From: Agrypnia vestita
Taxonomy: Eukaryota; Arthropoda; Insecta; Trichoptera; Phryganeidae
DNA length: 64,000 bases
Direction: 5' to 3'
Assembly (NCBI GenBank): GCA_016648135.1
Contig: JADDOH010010253.1
Coordinates: 1-64,000 of the forward strand
Below the pieces are notes generated by a model. That model made no database searches, had not been told where the DNA came from, and saw nothing but the letters and a program-made list of their open reading frames with translations. Both the position numbers and the translations under genes were made by a program. Positions 12,089 to 23,644 of the stretch are shown here, piece by piece; within the stretch, counting starts at the first letter, position 1; every line of letters begins with the position of its first letter.

Positions 12089-15000
12089 CTGAAATTATTA
12101 AAAATATCATATTATATTAACCCGTTGAGTACTATCATCAGATACTTTTGGCTTAAATTTATTTTTAAATGTTTCCATTAGTTTTTCTAAATCATGCCGC
12201 TAGAGTAACGTGAGCGTTTCGTGTTCCTCTCTTTGTGTTGATGGAACAATTTAAATGTCAGCTGTTTAATTTTCCAAGGTCCGGGAATTCTCCGATTTTT
12301 TAAAACCTGTCATTTTAAAATCATATATTAACCCTGAATCCAGTTCCTTTTAAAAACAAGTATCTCTTCCTGTAAAACTACGGGGTTAAGTTAAACTTAC
12401 TTTCTCAAGCCTTCTCTTCAGCTTATATAAACCGTTATTTTGCCGTATGTATTTAATTCAATTTATATTAACGGTGACCAGTTATAAAAAGTGTCAGTAC
12501 GTGATATTATGGACTGTAGGCTGGGTAATTATATTCTGAGCCACACGTGATCTGATGCAGTTTGGGGCATAATTGTCACCATATATATAATTATCACTTG
12601 ACGCTAGATATCGTCGTGGTCACTTTCTAACTGAAACCATTTTACCACACTCACTGACAAAAACTCTTCATATATATTTCAATCTCATTCACAAAAAAGT
12701 AGATTCCTCCATAGATGAATGGCCGGCCGCGCAGGCAGACACGAGACAAAAATTGCTTATTTAAATTTGTGAAATGCACCGAAGCTTTTGGTATTGTGAA
12801 AAATTTCCTTACATTATTTCTTCAGTCGATTAATTATCTGGCTCAGTGCAAGTCGATGAGCAGGACGCCATAGAGTAATTATCTGCGGAAATTATTATTT
12901 TAACCCAAGGGATCCGAACAGGTTTAAACTCGAGTCTTTTCTTCTCAATAGGTGTGTACTTCATCATTCATTATAGCCCACTATCAGCCATGCTCAATTA
13001 TTACTATTTTTGTTGTAAAATTAAAAAGAAATTGTTTATGTAGAGTGCCACCACGATAACTAGGCGTGCGAGGGAGGTCGCCCCTGTCGCGAAACAGAAG
13101 TTGCCAGGTTGTAAATTTATTACATAATACGTAATGTACTGAATGTCCGGTGACCAATGTCAGAGCATTCAATATAAATTTGGTCGGATAACAGCGCGCT
13201 CCGCATCGGCCGCTCTATATGTCAAACTGTCAGACGGTAATATCGGTCCATTATTTGCTTTTTCAGCTTCGCAAAACTTTTAATTCTTCATTGGCAATTG
13301 TTCTTGCACCACCCCGGACTGTTTTGGTTGTTTTGGACATAATAATTCAGTGTATATTGGTAATCAAGATGTCACAGCTCCCGGCAAATACAAAATTGTA
13401 CTGAATTAAAGGGCGAGGGGTTACCGCCGGGTGCGGGCGGGGCGGGTTTTAGTTCCAATCTTGCCGCACGCCAAGTTATGTTGGGCAGGCAATACTCCTT
13501 CAGAGATGGCCCCATTAAGGATGACACTGATTATAATGTTTGAGAAAATTATGTAAGTCTGAAGAAGGATACTTCCACACTTTATATTGAAACTGCATAA
13601 ATAACAAGTTTACCATCTCTAGTGTTCAGGATAAAGTATCCCATCTATCTGTATTTATCTATCTTTATGATTATACCAAGTGTTTCTAGTGTATGCCAGC
13701 TACATGTACATAACTAACATTCTTTTTTATTTTGGTACTATAACACACTTTCTGTGGTACCTTGCTTATTAATTAATTGGCATGATGACAGATTTTGAAA
13801 TAACATTCTATATTGTAGGTACACGTCTACTATTACAAAAATAACATTATTTCAGTAATAAACTAAGTTATACGCAAATAATTGCATTTTCATCTACATA
13901 TTTTTAATTTCGCGCAAAAACGCCCGCAGCTGCCATTTCGTCTACATGACGTCAAGCCTCAGTAAACATTGCATCGTGTCTATGGCAACAGTTCAAAGAC
14001 ACGGTGATGGGTACTGAAGCGTGACATCATTCACTCTGACCGGTGTTTCAGTTAAAATGGCGGATTGCACAATTTTAAACTTTTATTTTATTGAAAATCT
14101 TATTAATCTCAATGTGTATATTAAAACTAGATCATTTTTTAGAATCCTTTCAAAATTTTTTCTTCTCTAAAATCACTTATTGTTTAATACTGTCATCATG
14201 CCTATTGTGTCATGATTATTTATTTTCTTGCTATAAATTTTCTGTGGTACCTTGCCTAGTAATTATGTCATGAATATTATTTTCCTGTCATAAACATGTA
14301 TTTTTGATGAATACATTGTTAAGCCGAATTTTGTCTTTTTTCTGTGTTACCTGTTTATCAGTACTTGGTGACAAGTATCCTAAACCCACCTAGATGAATC
14401 GTAAGATATCAATCTGCTCCTACTTATGCCCTAGCCAAGAACTAAAAGAGAATAATGTAAGTATGTTTAAAAAAGTTTTATTATACTCGGAAATAACATC
14501 CATTACAGTACTCAGAGAATTGTTAAGCCTACGAAAAGTCTCACAGTTGTTAAGAACTAGAAGTGTAATATTCTTTTTCTATACAAATAATACAAATTAT
14601 TTTTAGAATGTGTACAATTGAGAGATTGTATGGTCATCCTCAGAACGTTCTTGGAGATTATCAGATGGAGATGGAGTCCCTTATCTATCACTGATGATCT
14701 TCCGAGTGTAGTTTTCTGGGATTCACCATGCTGAAAGCAATTTTAACTTACTCGTCACATCATCCCTGATGATGGATCCTGCAATGGAATCCGAAATGTC
14801 AACCAGAAAGGTCAGATATACGCGGCAGAACATCTCAGAAAACGACACACAGAAGATTCTGAACCTGAGAACATTTATATCACTGATGACGCTCTCACGC
14901 TTCCAGAATCAAAGTGACTGCAGAATAGGCATGATGACAGATTTTGAAATAACCTTCTAAAATATAGGCACACGTCTACTATTACCGAAAATAACATTAT

Positions 15001-18000
15001 AATAAACCATGTTTTTACACAAATAATTGCATTTCATCTACATATTTTTAATTTCGCGCAAAAACGCCTGCAGGTGTCATGGAGTCTACGTGACGTCAAG
15101 CCTAAGTAAACAGTTCTATGACAACAGTTCAAAAGACATGGTGATCGATGTTTTAGTTAAAACGGTCGATTGCGGAATTTTATACTTTTATTTTATTGAA
15201 AATCTTATTAATCTCAATGTGTGTATTAAAACTGGATCATTTTGTAGAATCCTTTCAAAATATTTTCTTCTCTATAATCACTTATTATTTAATTCTTTAA
15301 TACTATCATGCCAATTTGCTACATAAGCATAAGGAATAATTTGCACGAAATCGGTAACAATAGATTTATGTATTTGGTTAAATATTTGTCAGTAATTGAT
15401 TTACTATTGTGGGAGTGATGGATTTTATTCTTAAATTGTTCCCGTTAGCCCCAGTAGAAAGATACTCCACCGATTGAATGGTAAGAGATTTATATAAAGT
15501 CTAGGCTAGTTTAAATGATAGTAAGAATATTATATTCCACCACATGCATTTTTATTTTTAAACTAAGCCTTTACAGTAACATGTTTTACAAGACTGACAT
15601 TGTGTAAATGTTAATTTGTCCGATAAGTATTTATTGTGATATTATTATTTTATTCTATTATGTAATAGTTTTCTACAACTGTCCCACTTGTATCAAAAAA
15701 ATAACAAGAAGTGATAAGGTCATTATTTCCTTGCGAAATCGATGGATCAATGACGCCACAACACACTGATAAAGATGTTTTTGGAGAAATATTGACAAAT
15801 CATATTTGCTTACGAAATAAATCTACACATTGACCAAAAAATGTTAACGGATCAAATCGATTGAACACTATTTACATTTCAAATATTAACGTGATACCAT
15901 ATGTGAATTACATTATTATCATTATAAATATATATTTATAGGTAAAAAAGATTATGATTAATTTTTTTTATGTAAATGTTGTCTTAAATAAATAAAGCTA
16001 ATTGTAATCTTTAATTTTTAACGCTACAACAGTTACACCATCGAAACAAATCAAAAAAACTTTTTTTTGCTTAAGCTTGAAATAATAAAATAAATGATTT
16101 GAGATCTCACGGAAAATCAAGCCTGGAACCTCGAGTATGAGAAGCTACTGTACGCCCAATGGATTACGAAGGCTACTAAAATACATTTTATTTTAAAATT
16201 ACTTACTAAGGCTTGACATTCATTGCAAATGCACATTTCAAGATTTTTTACAAGAATGTGGGTTTTTATTATTAATTTATATTAGAAGGTTATATGGTAG
16301 ACTGGCATTTTTTAGGTCGATAACTTAGATAGAACCTTTGTTCTTATATAAAAGTAATAAACTTTACATTATTTACAATAATTAATAAAATATAAGCATA
16401 AATCGACAGGCCGCGGCCAAAAAAATCGTTTTTAGTGTGTTAAACAAAATTAATTTTTACTGAATTTTTACATGTAGGTACACAGAATGTTTTTTTTATA
16501 TGTACAAAGCTTAGATTATGCTGATGAATCTGTACTAAAATAATTAATAAATATGCAATATTAACAAAATTATAAAATATTAAATTTACACAAGATTTTA
16601 AGATGCTCTTTTTCATATAAAGAGATGATTTTAAACGATATACATATTGTATTTATTCCCGCACTTTGTATCTTCACCCACAATTTAAAAGTTTTTTTTT
16701 AAATTAAAAATACAAAAAACCACAGATAATGCGTCAAATATTGAAACGCGTTTCTGTGGATGTTTTATTCTGTCAATGAACAGTCACTATTAAAACGTAT
16801 TCTATACATATTTTACTTTCTTGCGAATTAATATTATTTTATTTTATTTATATGTTTGGAAATATTTACAGATATAAGAAAATGATATGTATATGTGTAT
16901 AAGCGTGTAAACAGACAGTAATGAACTTATTATCTTACCATGTTTCACATAAAAATAATTTTGAAATAAAACACAATAATAATTTATGTAAATTAAAATA
17001 AAAGACGCAAGTAGTAACAGCAGTGAATAATAATTAAATAATAATAATAATAAATTAAATAACAATAATAAATATAACATATTAAGCTAAGTCTAACTAT
17101 ATTTATATCTTGAATCATAGTATCGAATCAACATTTAATTATTAATCAAGTATTGATTCAATGTTGCGATGCAGAATAATGTTCATTTGTGATCTTAGAT
17201 GGTATAGAGACACATGATAGATGTCAATGTCGATGAACAAATCATTATATGCTCGGCACATTCCCACTATGGGTGAGAGTAATCCGGAGTTGGTACGAGC
17301 AACAGGAATGTGGAAGAGGTATTGTGACTTAGTAGCTCTTGCTGGGACGTGGATGTTTATAAGTGATAATAGGGGTGGACAATTAAATTGATTTCGAAAG
17401 ATCTTATGCAAGTTAAAAATGTCAAGAGCTGTCGTCCATTTTTTAAACTAAAAATGTTAAAATATTTCAATGAAGCTCTATGGTGCTGCCGCGGGATGTG
17501 TAAACTAAAGCTAATTAAAATCAATTAAGTTTCACTCCTACAATAAGATTTTTGGCTAAATTTATATTAATTTGTCGATACTGTCATAAGAGTCCAACGT
17601 AATAAGTACGTTTTTTCATCATCCGCACGGTGCAGACGATACATCGTGCGTCGTGCGAGCGCAGTCTTGCGCTTGTTTGCCTTGTATTGAGATCTGTGGG
17701 TTTTTTGTCTGTTGAGTGTTCTTTTTATGACGACGTTTGCTTTTTCCTACTGGACTTATTTAGGTAGGATCATCGGACGTTTCTAATGAGCCTAATCTCG
17801 GTGGGCATGCTAGTAGAAAAACTTCTTTATACTATGTCTGGAGAAAACAACAAAGCAATATATTTTAATGTTAGCCACTGATATTGAATATAAAAATTAC
17901 ATATTTTTATTACACTTAATATAACAAAAAAAACTGAGATAGGTCACTTTCGTGTCGGGCCTGGGTAAATTTTGTATAGACCGTGACCATTCTTATTTGC

Positions 18001-19416
18001 TCACTCTGCTGGACGATCGCCTTAAGGGTTTCCACTCTCAGCAGCGATTTTCGAGGTCCAGTAAGTATTTTTTTTCAATTTTGCTTCCTCTCGGTATTCA
18101 GTTTGTGCAGCAATCCATTCTGAACTTTGAGCTTTGGGACGGGGTTTGATTGGGAATTCGCAGATGGGGTTTTTTTGGTGGTTTCCAGGGAATGTTTATT
18201 TAAAAGTCGCGATAAAACCAAATTGTACAAGTTAACAAGTTCCTAAAGGGATTCATTTTGTGTTAATTGTTGATAGAAACTTATTAGCAAAGGCAAAACT
18301 AGCAGTGCAAATTGAATTCGTGTTGCCAACATCTGAGAAAGACCTGGAGTGACCAAATAAACCAGATACTGGAAGATGGTGAATTTGGACAGAGTGTGAG
18401 CGAATTAAGATAAAAATTTGCGACATTCTACATTATTTGCTTACAACAAAACTACTAGAAAACAGTGTGAGAGAAAAGTTAGTTAGAAACAAAATACGCA
18501 GTAAATCTCACTTGAAAGGTACTTACTGATAGTCTAAGTGGATTCTCAAGTGATCTGTCCCCGATAGCTTGGATCGTTGCTTCCTCCATAGCTTCTATCA
18601 TGGTCATTAGAAATGATGTTTTGGCCCCCGTGTGTTCTTGAAGCTGGATTTAAAAACAATCACTCAACCACATTAAAAATATATTTATATATATTTTTAC
18701 TTCACTATCCTGAGAAACTTCACGGTAAAATAATAAAAAAAATTGGCGTTTTACTTATTCTGACCAACGAAAATCAATTAAGAAAACAATAGGTATTTAA
18801 AAATACAATTAATGTTTGAGATAAATAGGTACGTGTATTAAATTTTTATCTAGTTAGAAACTATTGAAAAATATCAATCACAATGAAACTACGTTTCTAT
18901 TGCCAAAATAATAATTTTAGTAACTTATCTAAGTAAATATTTTATAAATTACCAAAACTTTAAAATATATTCTGCCCAATCGTCTATTAAGTTTCACGAA
19001 TTTAAAAAGTGAACAGGTACTTAATTGACAGAAGAAAAGGAATTAGGTGCTGCAAATATTGAAAAGCTATTAAATTAAGATTTCATATTTTAATAAACAA
19101 GAAAACAAATGTCAATTACGAAATCGAAAACATTTTGTTTTTAAATCCGGTAAGGATTTTTTCAAAATTTAATGAAGTGAATTATCAAAGCAATATAACG
19201 AAAAATGTACCATATAACCATAACCATAAATTTATATAACTAATTTAAATATGAAGTGTTTATTACATAAATGTTTATTTTTTTCTGCAAATCGGCAGAG
19301 TTCCTTTCCACTAAAGAGCTGCATAATTCCAAGATTTTCCCTGGATCACTAAATTCAAGATGTTTAGCACTTGTTAAATGTTTTTCAGTAATGGTCTCGG
19401 AACCGTTTTCATTCAT
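11990..19416 (-). CDS. Unrecognised gene, three 5' exons
   Basis: Three minus-strand exons join without breaking frame: 19416-19267 (50 codons, ATG at 19416, in-frame TGA just upstream), 18643-18527 (39 codons) and 12088-11990 (33 codons). All junctions are phase 0 and have GT/AG sites (ACTTAC, TCTTACC donors on the plus strand; CTG acceptors). The 122 residues are acidic and helix-prone: MNENGSETITEKHLTSAKHL at the start, LQEHTGAKTSFLMTMIEAME in exon 2, VTDEMVASVMRKNEPFQTKL in exon 3. I do not recognise the family. The 3' end is not located; downstream exons should lie below 11980. It is divergent from the HTH gene at 19885 with 468 bp between the ATGs. Confidence 0.5.
12100..13775. other. 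Intron or intergenic, nothing clear
   Basis: Within the long intron of the minus-strand gene. Mostly AT-rich. A GC-rich patch at 13405-13480 (GGGTGCGGGCGGGGCGGG) stands out but has no ORF or splice context. Confidence 0.35.
13779..14202. mobile_element. MITE with 13-bp TIRs, copy 1
   Basis: Begins GGCATGATGACAG and ends CTGTCATCATGCC, perfect 13-bp inverted ends. A second copy at 14928-15312 shares most of its length, including AATTTCGCGCAAAAACGCC and TTGAAAATCTTATTAATCTC. No coding capacity. Superfamily unknown. Confidence 0.65.
14690..14870 (+). mobile_element. Penelope-like terminal repeat fragment
   Basis: Clearly related to the terminal repeats at 31499-31704 and 32163-32355: CCCTGATGATGGATCC, the hairpin, CCGAAAT, then CGGCAGAACATCTCAGAAAA and ACACAGAAGATTCTGAAC. 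The hammerhead-like core lies at 14766-14797. No coding part. Confidence 0.55.
14928..15312. mobile_element. MITE with 13-bp TIRs, copy 2
   Basis: Second copy of the element at 13779-14202, same orientation. The right end is decayed (ACTATCATGCC). Confidence 0.6.
15313..16080. other. AT-rich, nothing clear
   Basis: Intronic or intergenic AT-rich DNA. A fragment like the SINE tail (TTTTTAAACTAAGCCTTTAC) lies near 15553. No exon supported. Confidence 0.35.
16085..16175 (-). repeat. Second tRNA-like SINE family, copy 1
   Basis: Read on the minus strand: GGGCGTACAGTAGCTTCTCA then GAGGTTCCAGGCTTGATTTT, alignable with 40850-40935. The spaced box A-like and box B-like blocks suggest a tRNA-derived SINE head. 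Decayed. Confidence 0.4.
16290..16450 (+). repeat. Dispersed repeat shared with 40070-40225
   Basis: Shares TATATAAAAGTAATAAACT, GACAGGCCGC and CGTTTTTAGTGT, in order and spacing, with 40070-40225. Nature unknown; at 40 kb it follows a foldback element. Confidence 0.5.
17142..17450 (-). pseudogene. LINE reverse transcriptase C-terminal relic
   Basis: The minus-strand ORF 17411-17142 reads FNCPPLLSLINIHVPARATK, then FHIPVARTNSGLLSPIVGMC: the layout of the end of non-LTR RT ORFs (LL-x-I-x-hVPxR ... RTN-GL-SP). Only this tail is left. Confidence 0.6.
18335..18395 (+). repeat. Fragment of dispersed retroelement-tail repeat
   Basis: Contains AAATAAACCAGATACTGGAAG, a truncated match to the family described at 1885-2060. 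Confidence 0.35.
18527..18643 (-). CDS. Unrecognised gene, exon 2
   Basis: 39 codons, phase 0 at both ends, donor TCA|GTAAGTACC and acceptor TTTAAATCCAG. Encodes LQEHTGAKTSFLMTMIEAME and continues to LENPLRLS. Confidence 0.5.
19267..19416 (-). CDS. Unrecognised gene, exon 1
   Basis: ATG at 19416 with an in-frame TGA two codons upstream, so this is the true start of this frame. 50 codons, ending in phase 0 at the donor TTTAT|GTAATA. Confidence 0.5.
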
Positions 19417-19884
19417 ATTTCACAAAGATAATCATTAAAAATCACAACATTTAGCTATAAAACGCTCCGCAGACCCGCCGACGACAGAACACCCCGGACA
19501 TTTCGTCGCTTTTCACCGATTTTTCACATCGGCTTTCACATTCTGTTTACATTTGTTTCTTACTAGTTTTAAAATATAAATAGCTACTAAACGATTTTTT
19601 ACTTCGACAACTCTGTGTTTACCTACTCAGACAAATATAAGGGGTAGATTGTTACACTATAAAAACGCGCAATTAAAACAGTTTCAGAGTGAAAACGATC
19701 ATCTGACAGAACAGAACTCCAATGTCAAAGATATAGTCCGTCTAACTTATCTGAAGAATGGCCAAATTTGGAACTAACGACGCCATATTGGATTATCTAC
19801 AGCTGACAGACCTTTGACAGACTTTGTTTACAGAGGGGTTAACGACTGTTTCGATAGTTTTTAAGAAAATTTTAGATTGTCACC
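19417..19884. promoter_or_regulatory. Shared divergent promoter region
   Basis: The 468 bp between two head-to-head ATGs (19416 minus, 19885 plus). It must hold both 5' UTRs if both genes are real. It includes a GC-richer part at 19460-19510. No TATA box placed with confidence. Confidence 0.35.
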
Positions 19885-20225
19885 ATGCCAAAAACCATTA
19901 AAAGCGGTGTTCGGGAAATAATCTTGAAAATGCACACGTTTTTTGAAGAGGAACAACGTCTAAAAGCCCCAATTATACCGTTTGATTTTGTTCATAGACT
20001 TATTGCCGCCACTTCAGGTTAGTGCTGCCATGCAGTTATAATGATTTTCCCATACTTAGTTTTTTATTTTACTATTATACAATTTCTTCAGGTATTTCTG
20101 AATCGGCAATTTACAAAATAGTTAAAGAAGGTAAAGTGGCCGTGGAAATGGGCATTAAAATATCTACACCCGGAAAAAAAAGAACAAGGATAAGTGGAAA
20201 AATTGAATTAGAAGCCGTAAGATGA
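19885..20225 (+). CDS. HTH transposase-like protein, two exons
   Basis: Exon 1 is 19885-20017 (CACCATG start, donor TCAG|GTTAGT, phase 1); exon 2 is 20092-20225 (acceptor TTTCTTCAG|GT, TGA stop). About 88 aa: MPKTIKSGVREIILKMHTFF, FVHRLIAATSGISESAIYKI and a basic GKKRTRISGKIELEAV tail. The TGISES-x-hY-K-h-KEGK block is the HTH found at the N-terminus of a large insect family related to DDE transposases. The normal family continues past the GKIEL-type stretch into an Asp-rich linker and further domains. Here AGAAGCC|GTAAGA just before the stop is a consensus donor, so a longer spliced protein is possible. Either a lone HTH protein, a truncated element, or the 5' part of a longer gene. Confidence 0.6.
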
Positions 20226-20366
20226 GAAAAGTTTTAGAACATATTTTATTCGATAATTTTTTACATAGAATTTTTATTATTTATACTTTTTATTACATAA
20301 TTCATTAACGAGTTCATTTGTATAAACATCTTTTTTCAAAAATAAACTTTTTTATTTATGCACATT

Positions 20367-20512
20367 AAAGACTGGTTGCATCAACTTACTTTATAGCAAT
20401 AGTTCATTTAAAGCATTTTTTACGAGAGCGAGTTGTTTGATCGGTGGAAAATGCAAAATATCTATGCTTTGAACGAAAGATTATAAACCAAGTTGATACA
20501 ACGGCCCTAAAC
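20367..20512. mobile_element. MITE, copy 1 (TWA-type ends)
   Basis: Inverted ends: left GGTTGCATCAACTTACTTTA, right (reverse complement) GGGCCGTTGTATCAACTTGG. Matches 58851-58994. Short, non-coding; flanking TAA suggests a 3-bp target site as in PIF/Harbinger-like MITEs. Confidence 0.55.
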
Positions 20513-20544
20513 CGATTGATATCCTTAGGTGTTACTGAGTTAAA

Positions 20545-21400
20545 CATCTTCCGCCGCGTCTCTTCTGTCGTGGAACATCGCTACATTTCTTTCCATACAA
20601 TATGCGCTTATTAAACACACTACGCGGATGATCGGTCGATCTATTTGCTTTGCCGATTTGGCGCAACGGAAAAAAACGCGGCGGAAGATCTGCGTAATGT
20701 GGCGCCGGCCTAAAAGAATTATTATTGTTTGTTTTTTTTTCCTGAAAATTGTATTTTTCTTTGATTTTGAAAAAACGCCATTTTGTGATGTTGTGTATTT
20801 TACGAATGTATATTTTGATAAATTTATTTGTACGTTAGTTTACATTTTTTGTTTTTTATCGTGTCGTATACTGCTTAATAACTTATTTAAGAAAAAACGA
20901 ATTTGCATAAAATTCCCTACAAATGAGATAATTTTTAGACTATGGGCAGTACCACAACGATTGGGACGCCCTCCTTTATTCTCCAGATAAGTTGGACGGA
21001 CTATAATGTATGCGAATTTTAAAGCCGGTTCCACACTGAGCGTATCTTTCGCCGCGTCTTTGACGTCCCGTCAAATCCGCAACCGAATTTAGCAGTCACA
21101 TACAATATTCCGCGGCAGATTCATTCATTCAACACACGTGCGTACGCAGCGCGGACGATACGTCGAATGTGGTGCGTTGCATTTAAAAATGAGACACGAC
21201 GTTACCGATTTTACGTTGACGTAAGTTCCGCGGGCGGAGAACCGAACAAACGCCGAAGCGAGCGTTCCGCCAGCGGATCGATCGATGATCCGCTCAATGT
21301 GTTCGATAAGCTCATATTGTATGGAAAAAAATGAAGCGGCGTTCCGCGAAGGAATATACGCGTAGTATGGCGCCGGCCATATCAATAAAGATAACGTAGG
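20545..21400. repeat. MITE-like GC-rich repeats
   Basis: Two related blocks with CGCCGCG, CGGCGCCGGCC-like and ACGCGGCGG motifs: 20545-20712 (inverted CTTCCGCCGCGT at 20549 and ACGCGGCGGAAG at 20674) and 21025-21395 (GGTTCCACACTGAGCGTATC to TATGGCGCCGGCC). ORFs here are not protein-like. Probably MITEs; ends not exactly defined. Confidence 0.4.
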
Positions 21401-21674
21401 TCTTAACACAAAAGTTCAGACTAATTCTTGAGCTGTGAAAAACGTGTCACTTTTGATTATTTTCGGAGACGAGTTATTAAAAGTATTCCTCCTTAAACTT
21501 TTTGCAAAAGGTTATTTTTTCACGGCTCATTGCAGGGTCCACCATTGCTCGTCGAATTCCGATGATCTCAAATAATGGTTATTCTTTAACCATTTAAAAT
21601 ATCATATCAAATTTAATTTGATTTCGTTAGGTTCCAAAGAATTTATTTGAGGAATGTGTATTTTTTTCTTTAAT

Positions 21675-21800
21675 GACAAATAGGTCGCATTAATGTTTAT
21701 TCAATGTTTATTCAATGTTACAATGTTACAATGATACAATGTTACAATGTTGCAAAGTTTACATTTTATTCAATGTTTATTCAATGTTACAAAGTATTAC
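21675..21800 (+). repeat. Short tandem repeat
   Basis: Array of TTTATTCAATG and TTACAATG units, about 8-11 bp each, over ~125 bp. Confidence 0.7.
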
Positions 21801-22348
21801 AATTAGTGTTTACAAAATTAAATTAAGCTTTTTTCATTGTTGCTGAGAGTCTTGGCAGCAAGTAAACACTACAATTGATTTGATGCCCTGCCTGCTACAC
21901 TAGTAGTTTACTGTATTATAGCAGACAGTGCTCTTCCAGTAGTATAATGTTCAAGAATATTTAGTATTTATATAACATTTGTGAATCAATATTATTGCCA
22001 ATTTAAATTGAGTAATAGTAATAATTAAATGTTTACAATCTAATAATGGTGTTAATTAATTCTATTATAGACAAAGGAAAAAAATGATCTGAATAGGATA
22101 TTTAATAAAATAAAATAAAATAAAACAATTAAAAGTTTTTAGAAAGATGAAAGTAAATGTTCTTGTAGGATTAGTATTTTTCAAATTTAGTTTATATCAT
22201 GGATTTTAGTAGGTTTTGGACATAATATTATATATTATGTCCAAATATATATTAATACTTTAACTCTTGAAGGAATATGAGATACTGAAAGTGAATATTA
22301 AAATTCTGTCAATTTGAGGCATTGAAATCATACAATATTCATACTCAC

Positions 22349-22408
22349 CGATGAAAATAGATTATAATTTTGCTCAGAATAACAGCGCATCTCATCATAC
22401 ATAAAGTC
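22349..22408 (-). CDS. Candidate 60-nt exon, unknown gene
   Basis: Minus strand: acceptor TCATTATTCAG, exactly 20 open codons, DFMYDEMRCYSEQNYNLFSS, donor TCG|GTGAGTAT. Both splice sites are good. No neighbour exon found on either side, so it may be chance. Confidence 0.25.
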
Positions 22409-22939
22409 CTGAATAATGAGTCAATAGGTACTTAATGATTAAAATGTTAAGGTATGCTTTTAAAGCGTAATTTGCAGAACAAATTTACACTTTTAAGGCG
22501 TACTTTAACATTTAAATCATTTAGGTGTTGACCCTGTATTCGGGCCAAAGTATCATAACTAAAAATAAGGCAAATTTAAGTAATTCAAGTATTTTGCATT
22601 TATTTAATACATACTTTATATGGCGGTGTGCGTTTATTAATTGCTCGTATTTTGTTTTGTGATAACAATATACGTCCCATTTAACTTAACTGCCAAGTGT
22701 GCACCGTGATGTTGTGCCTTGATAGTTCTTGGAGTTGGTATTTTTATTACTTTTTATACTTATAGTCTGTGGAGTGGGATTTATTTGTGAAATAATCTTT
22801 ATAGGTTTGGTAGGGGGCGTTAGTTTTGTAAGAGATATATGATGGAGTAAAGAACGAAGAAATTAGGAATGAATGTACAGCTGATCTTAGTATAATTAAA
22901 AGAATTAAAAAAAAGGTTGCTCAGATAGTTTGGACGTGT

Positions 22940-23182
22940 TGAGCGAATGAATTGGGTAAGAATGTTATATAACGCAAGTTTTTATGGCACCAGAAAGAGG
23001 GTGACCGCGGAAGACGTGCCAGATTAACCAGATACTGGAAAATGGTCCCGTTAGAAGTCTTAACAACCGTCGAGCTTGCATGCAAAGATGTATGAATGTG
23101 GACGAGGCGAGAGTTGTATGTCGGGACAGAAAGGTGTGGCACTCTATCCCCTCTACCTACCTCCACGGGGATACGGCATGAT
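22940..23182 (+). repeat. Dispersed retroelement-tail repeat, copy 3
   Basis: Best coding-like copy: reads [20 protein letters not shown], then [20 protein letters not shown], and ends in CTACCTCCACGGGGATACGG. A frameshift or stop near 23000 breaks it upstream. Confidence 0.55.
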
Positions 23183-23494
23183 GGTAAGTTTTGAGAGATG
23201 GTACTTTAAAATCTTGAAATATGTCTAAAGTAGGAAAACCATAAGGTTTTTTTAAGAATGGTTATTCTCGCATGTGTACATTTTTAATAACTTTCAGTCA
23301 TATTTTATCAATTTGTATATCTATATATGGTGGAAGACAGATTTTGAGTTCTACAACTTCTGTACAGAAAGTATTTAAATATTTCTTCTCGTTAAGGCAG
23401 CAATCGTAAAAAACGCATCGCTCGACCATTTTTCATTGACTTTATTTGTAAAATATGTTACCAAGAAAAGCCCTTTTATTTTAACAGGATAATA

Positions 23495-23640
23495 TACAGC
23501 CCATATCCACGCTGAAAGTCCATTCTAAATATTGGTGAAAGAATTTTAAAAATCGGATAAGTAGTTTCGGAGATTACCTCCTCCATCCAAATTTACAAAC
23601 TTTACATGTATATTAGTATAGATAATAGATATACATACAT
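23495..23640 (+). repeat. RTE-like retroelement 3' tail
   Basis: AATCGGATAAGTAGTTTCGG followed by CATCCAAATTTACAAACTTT and ATTAGTATAGAT is the usual layout of insect RTE-type 3' ends. Non-coding. Confidence 0.45.
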
Positions 23641-23644
23641 ATAT

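Noticed and set aside
13779..15312. LTR pair of a retrotransposon
   Set aside because: Each copy has its own inverted ends, so they are two MITEs.
20628..21409. ORFs of 64-120 codons on both strands
   Set aside because: Lie in GC-rich MITE-like repeats and AT tracts; no family or splice support.
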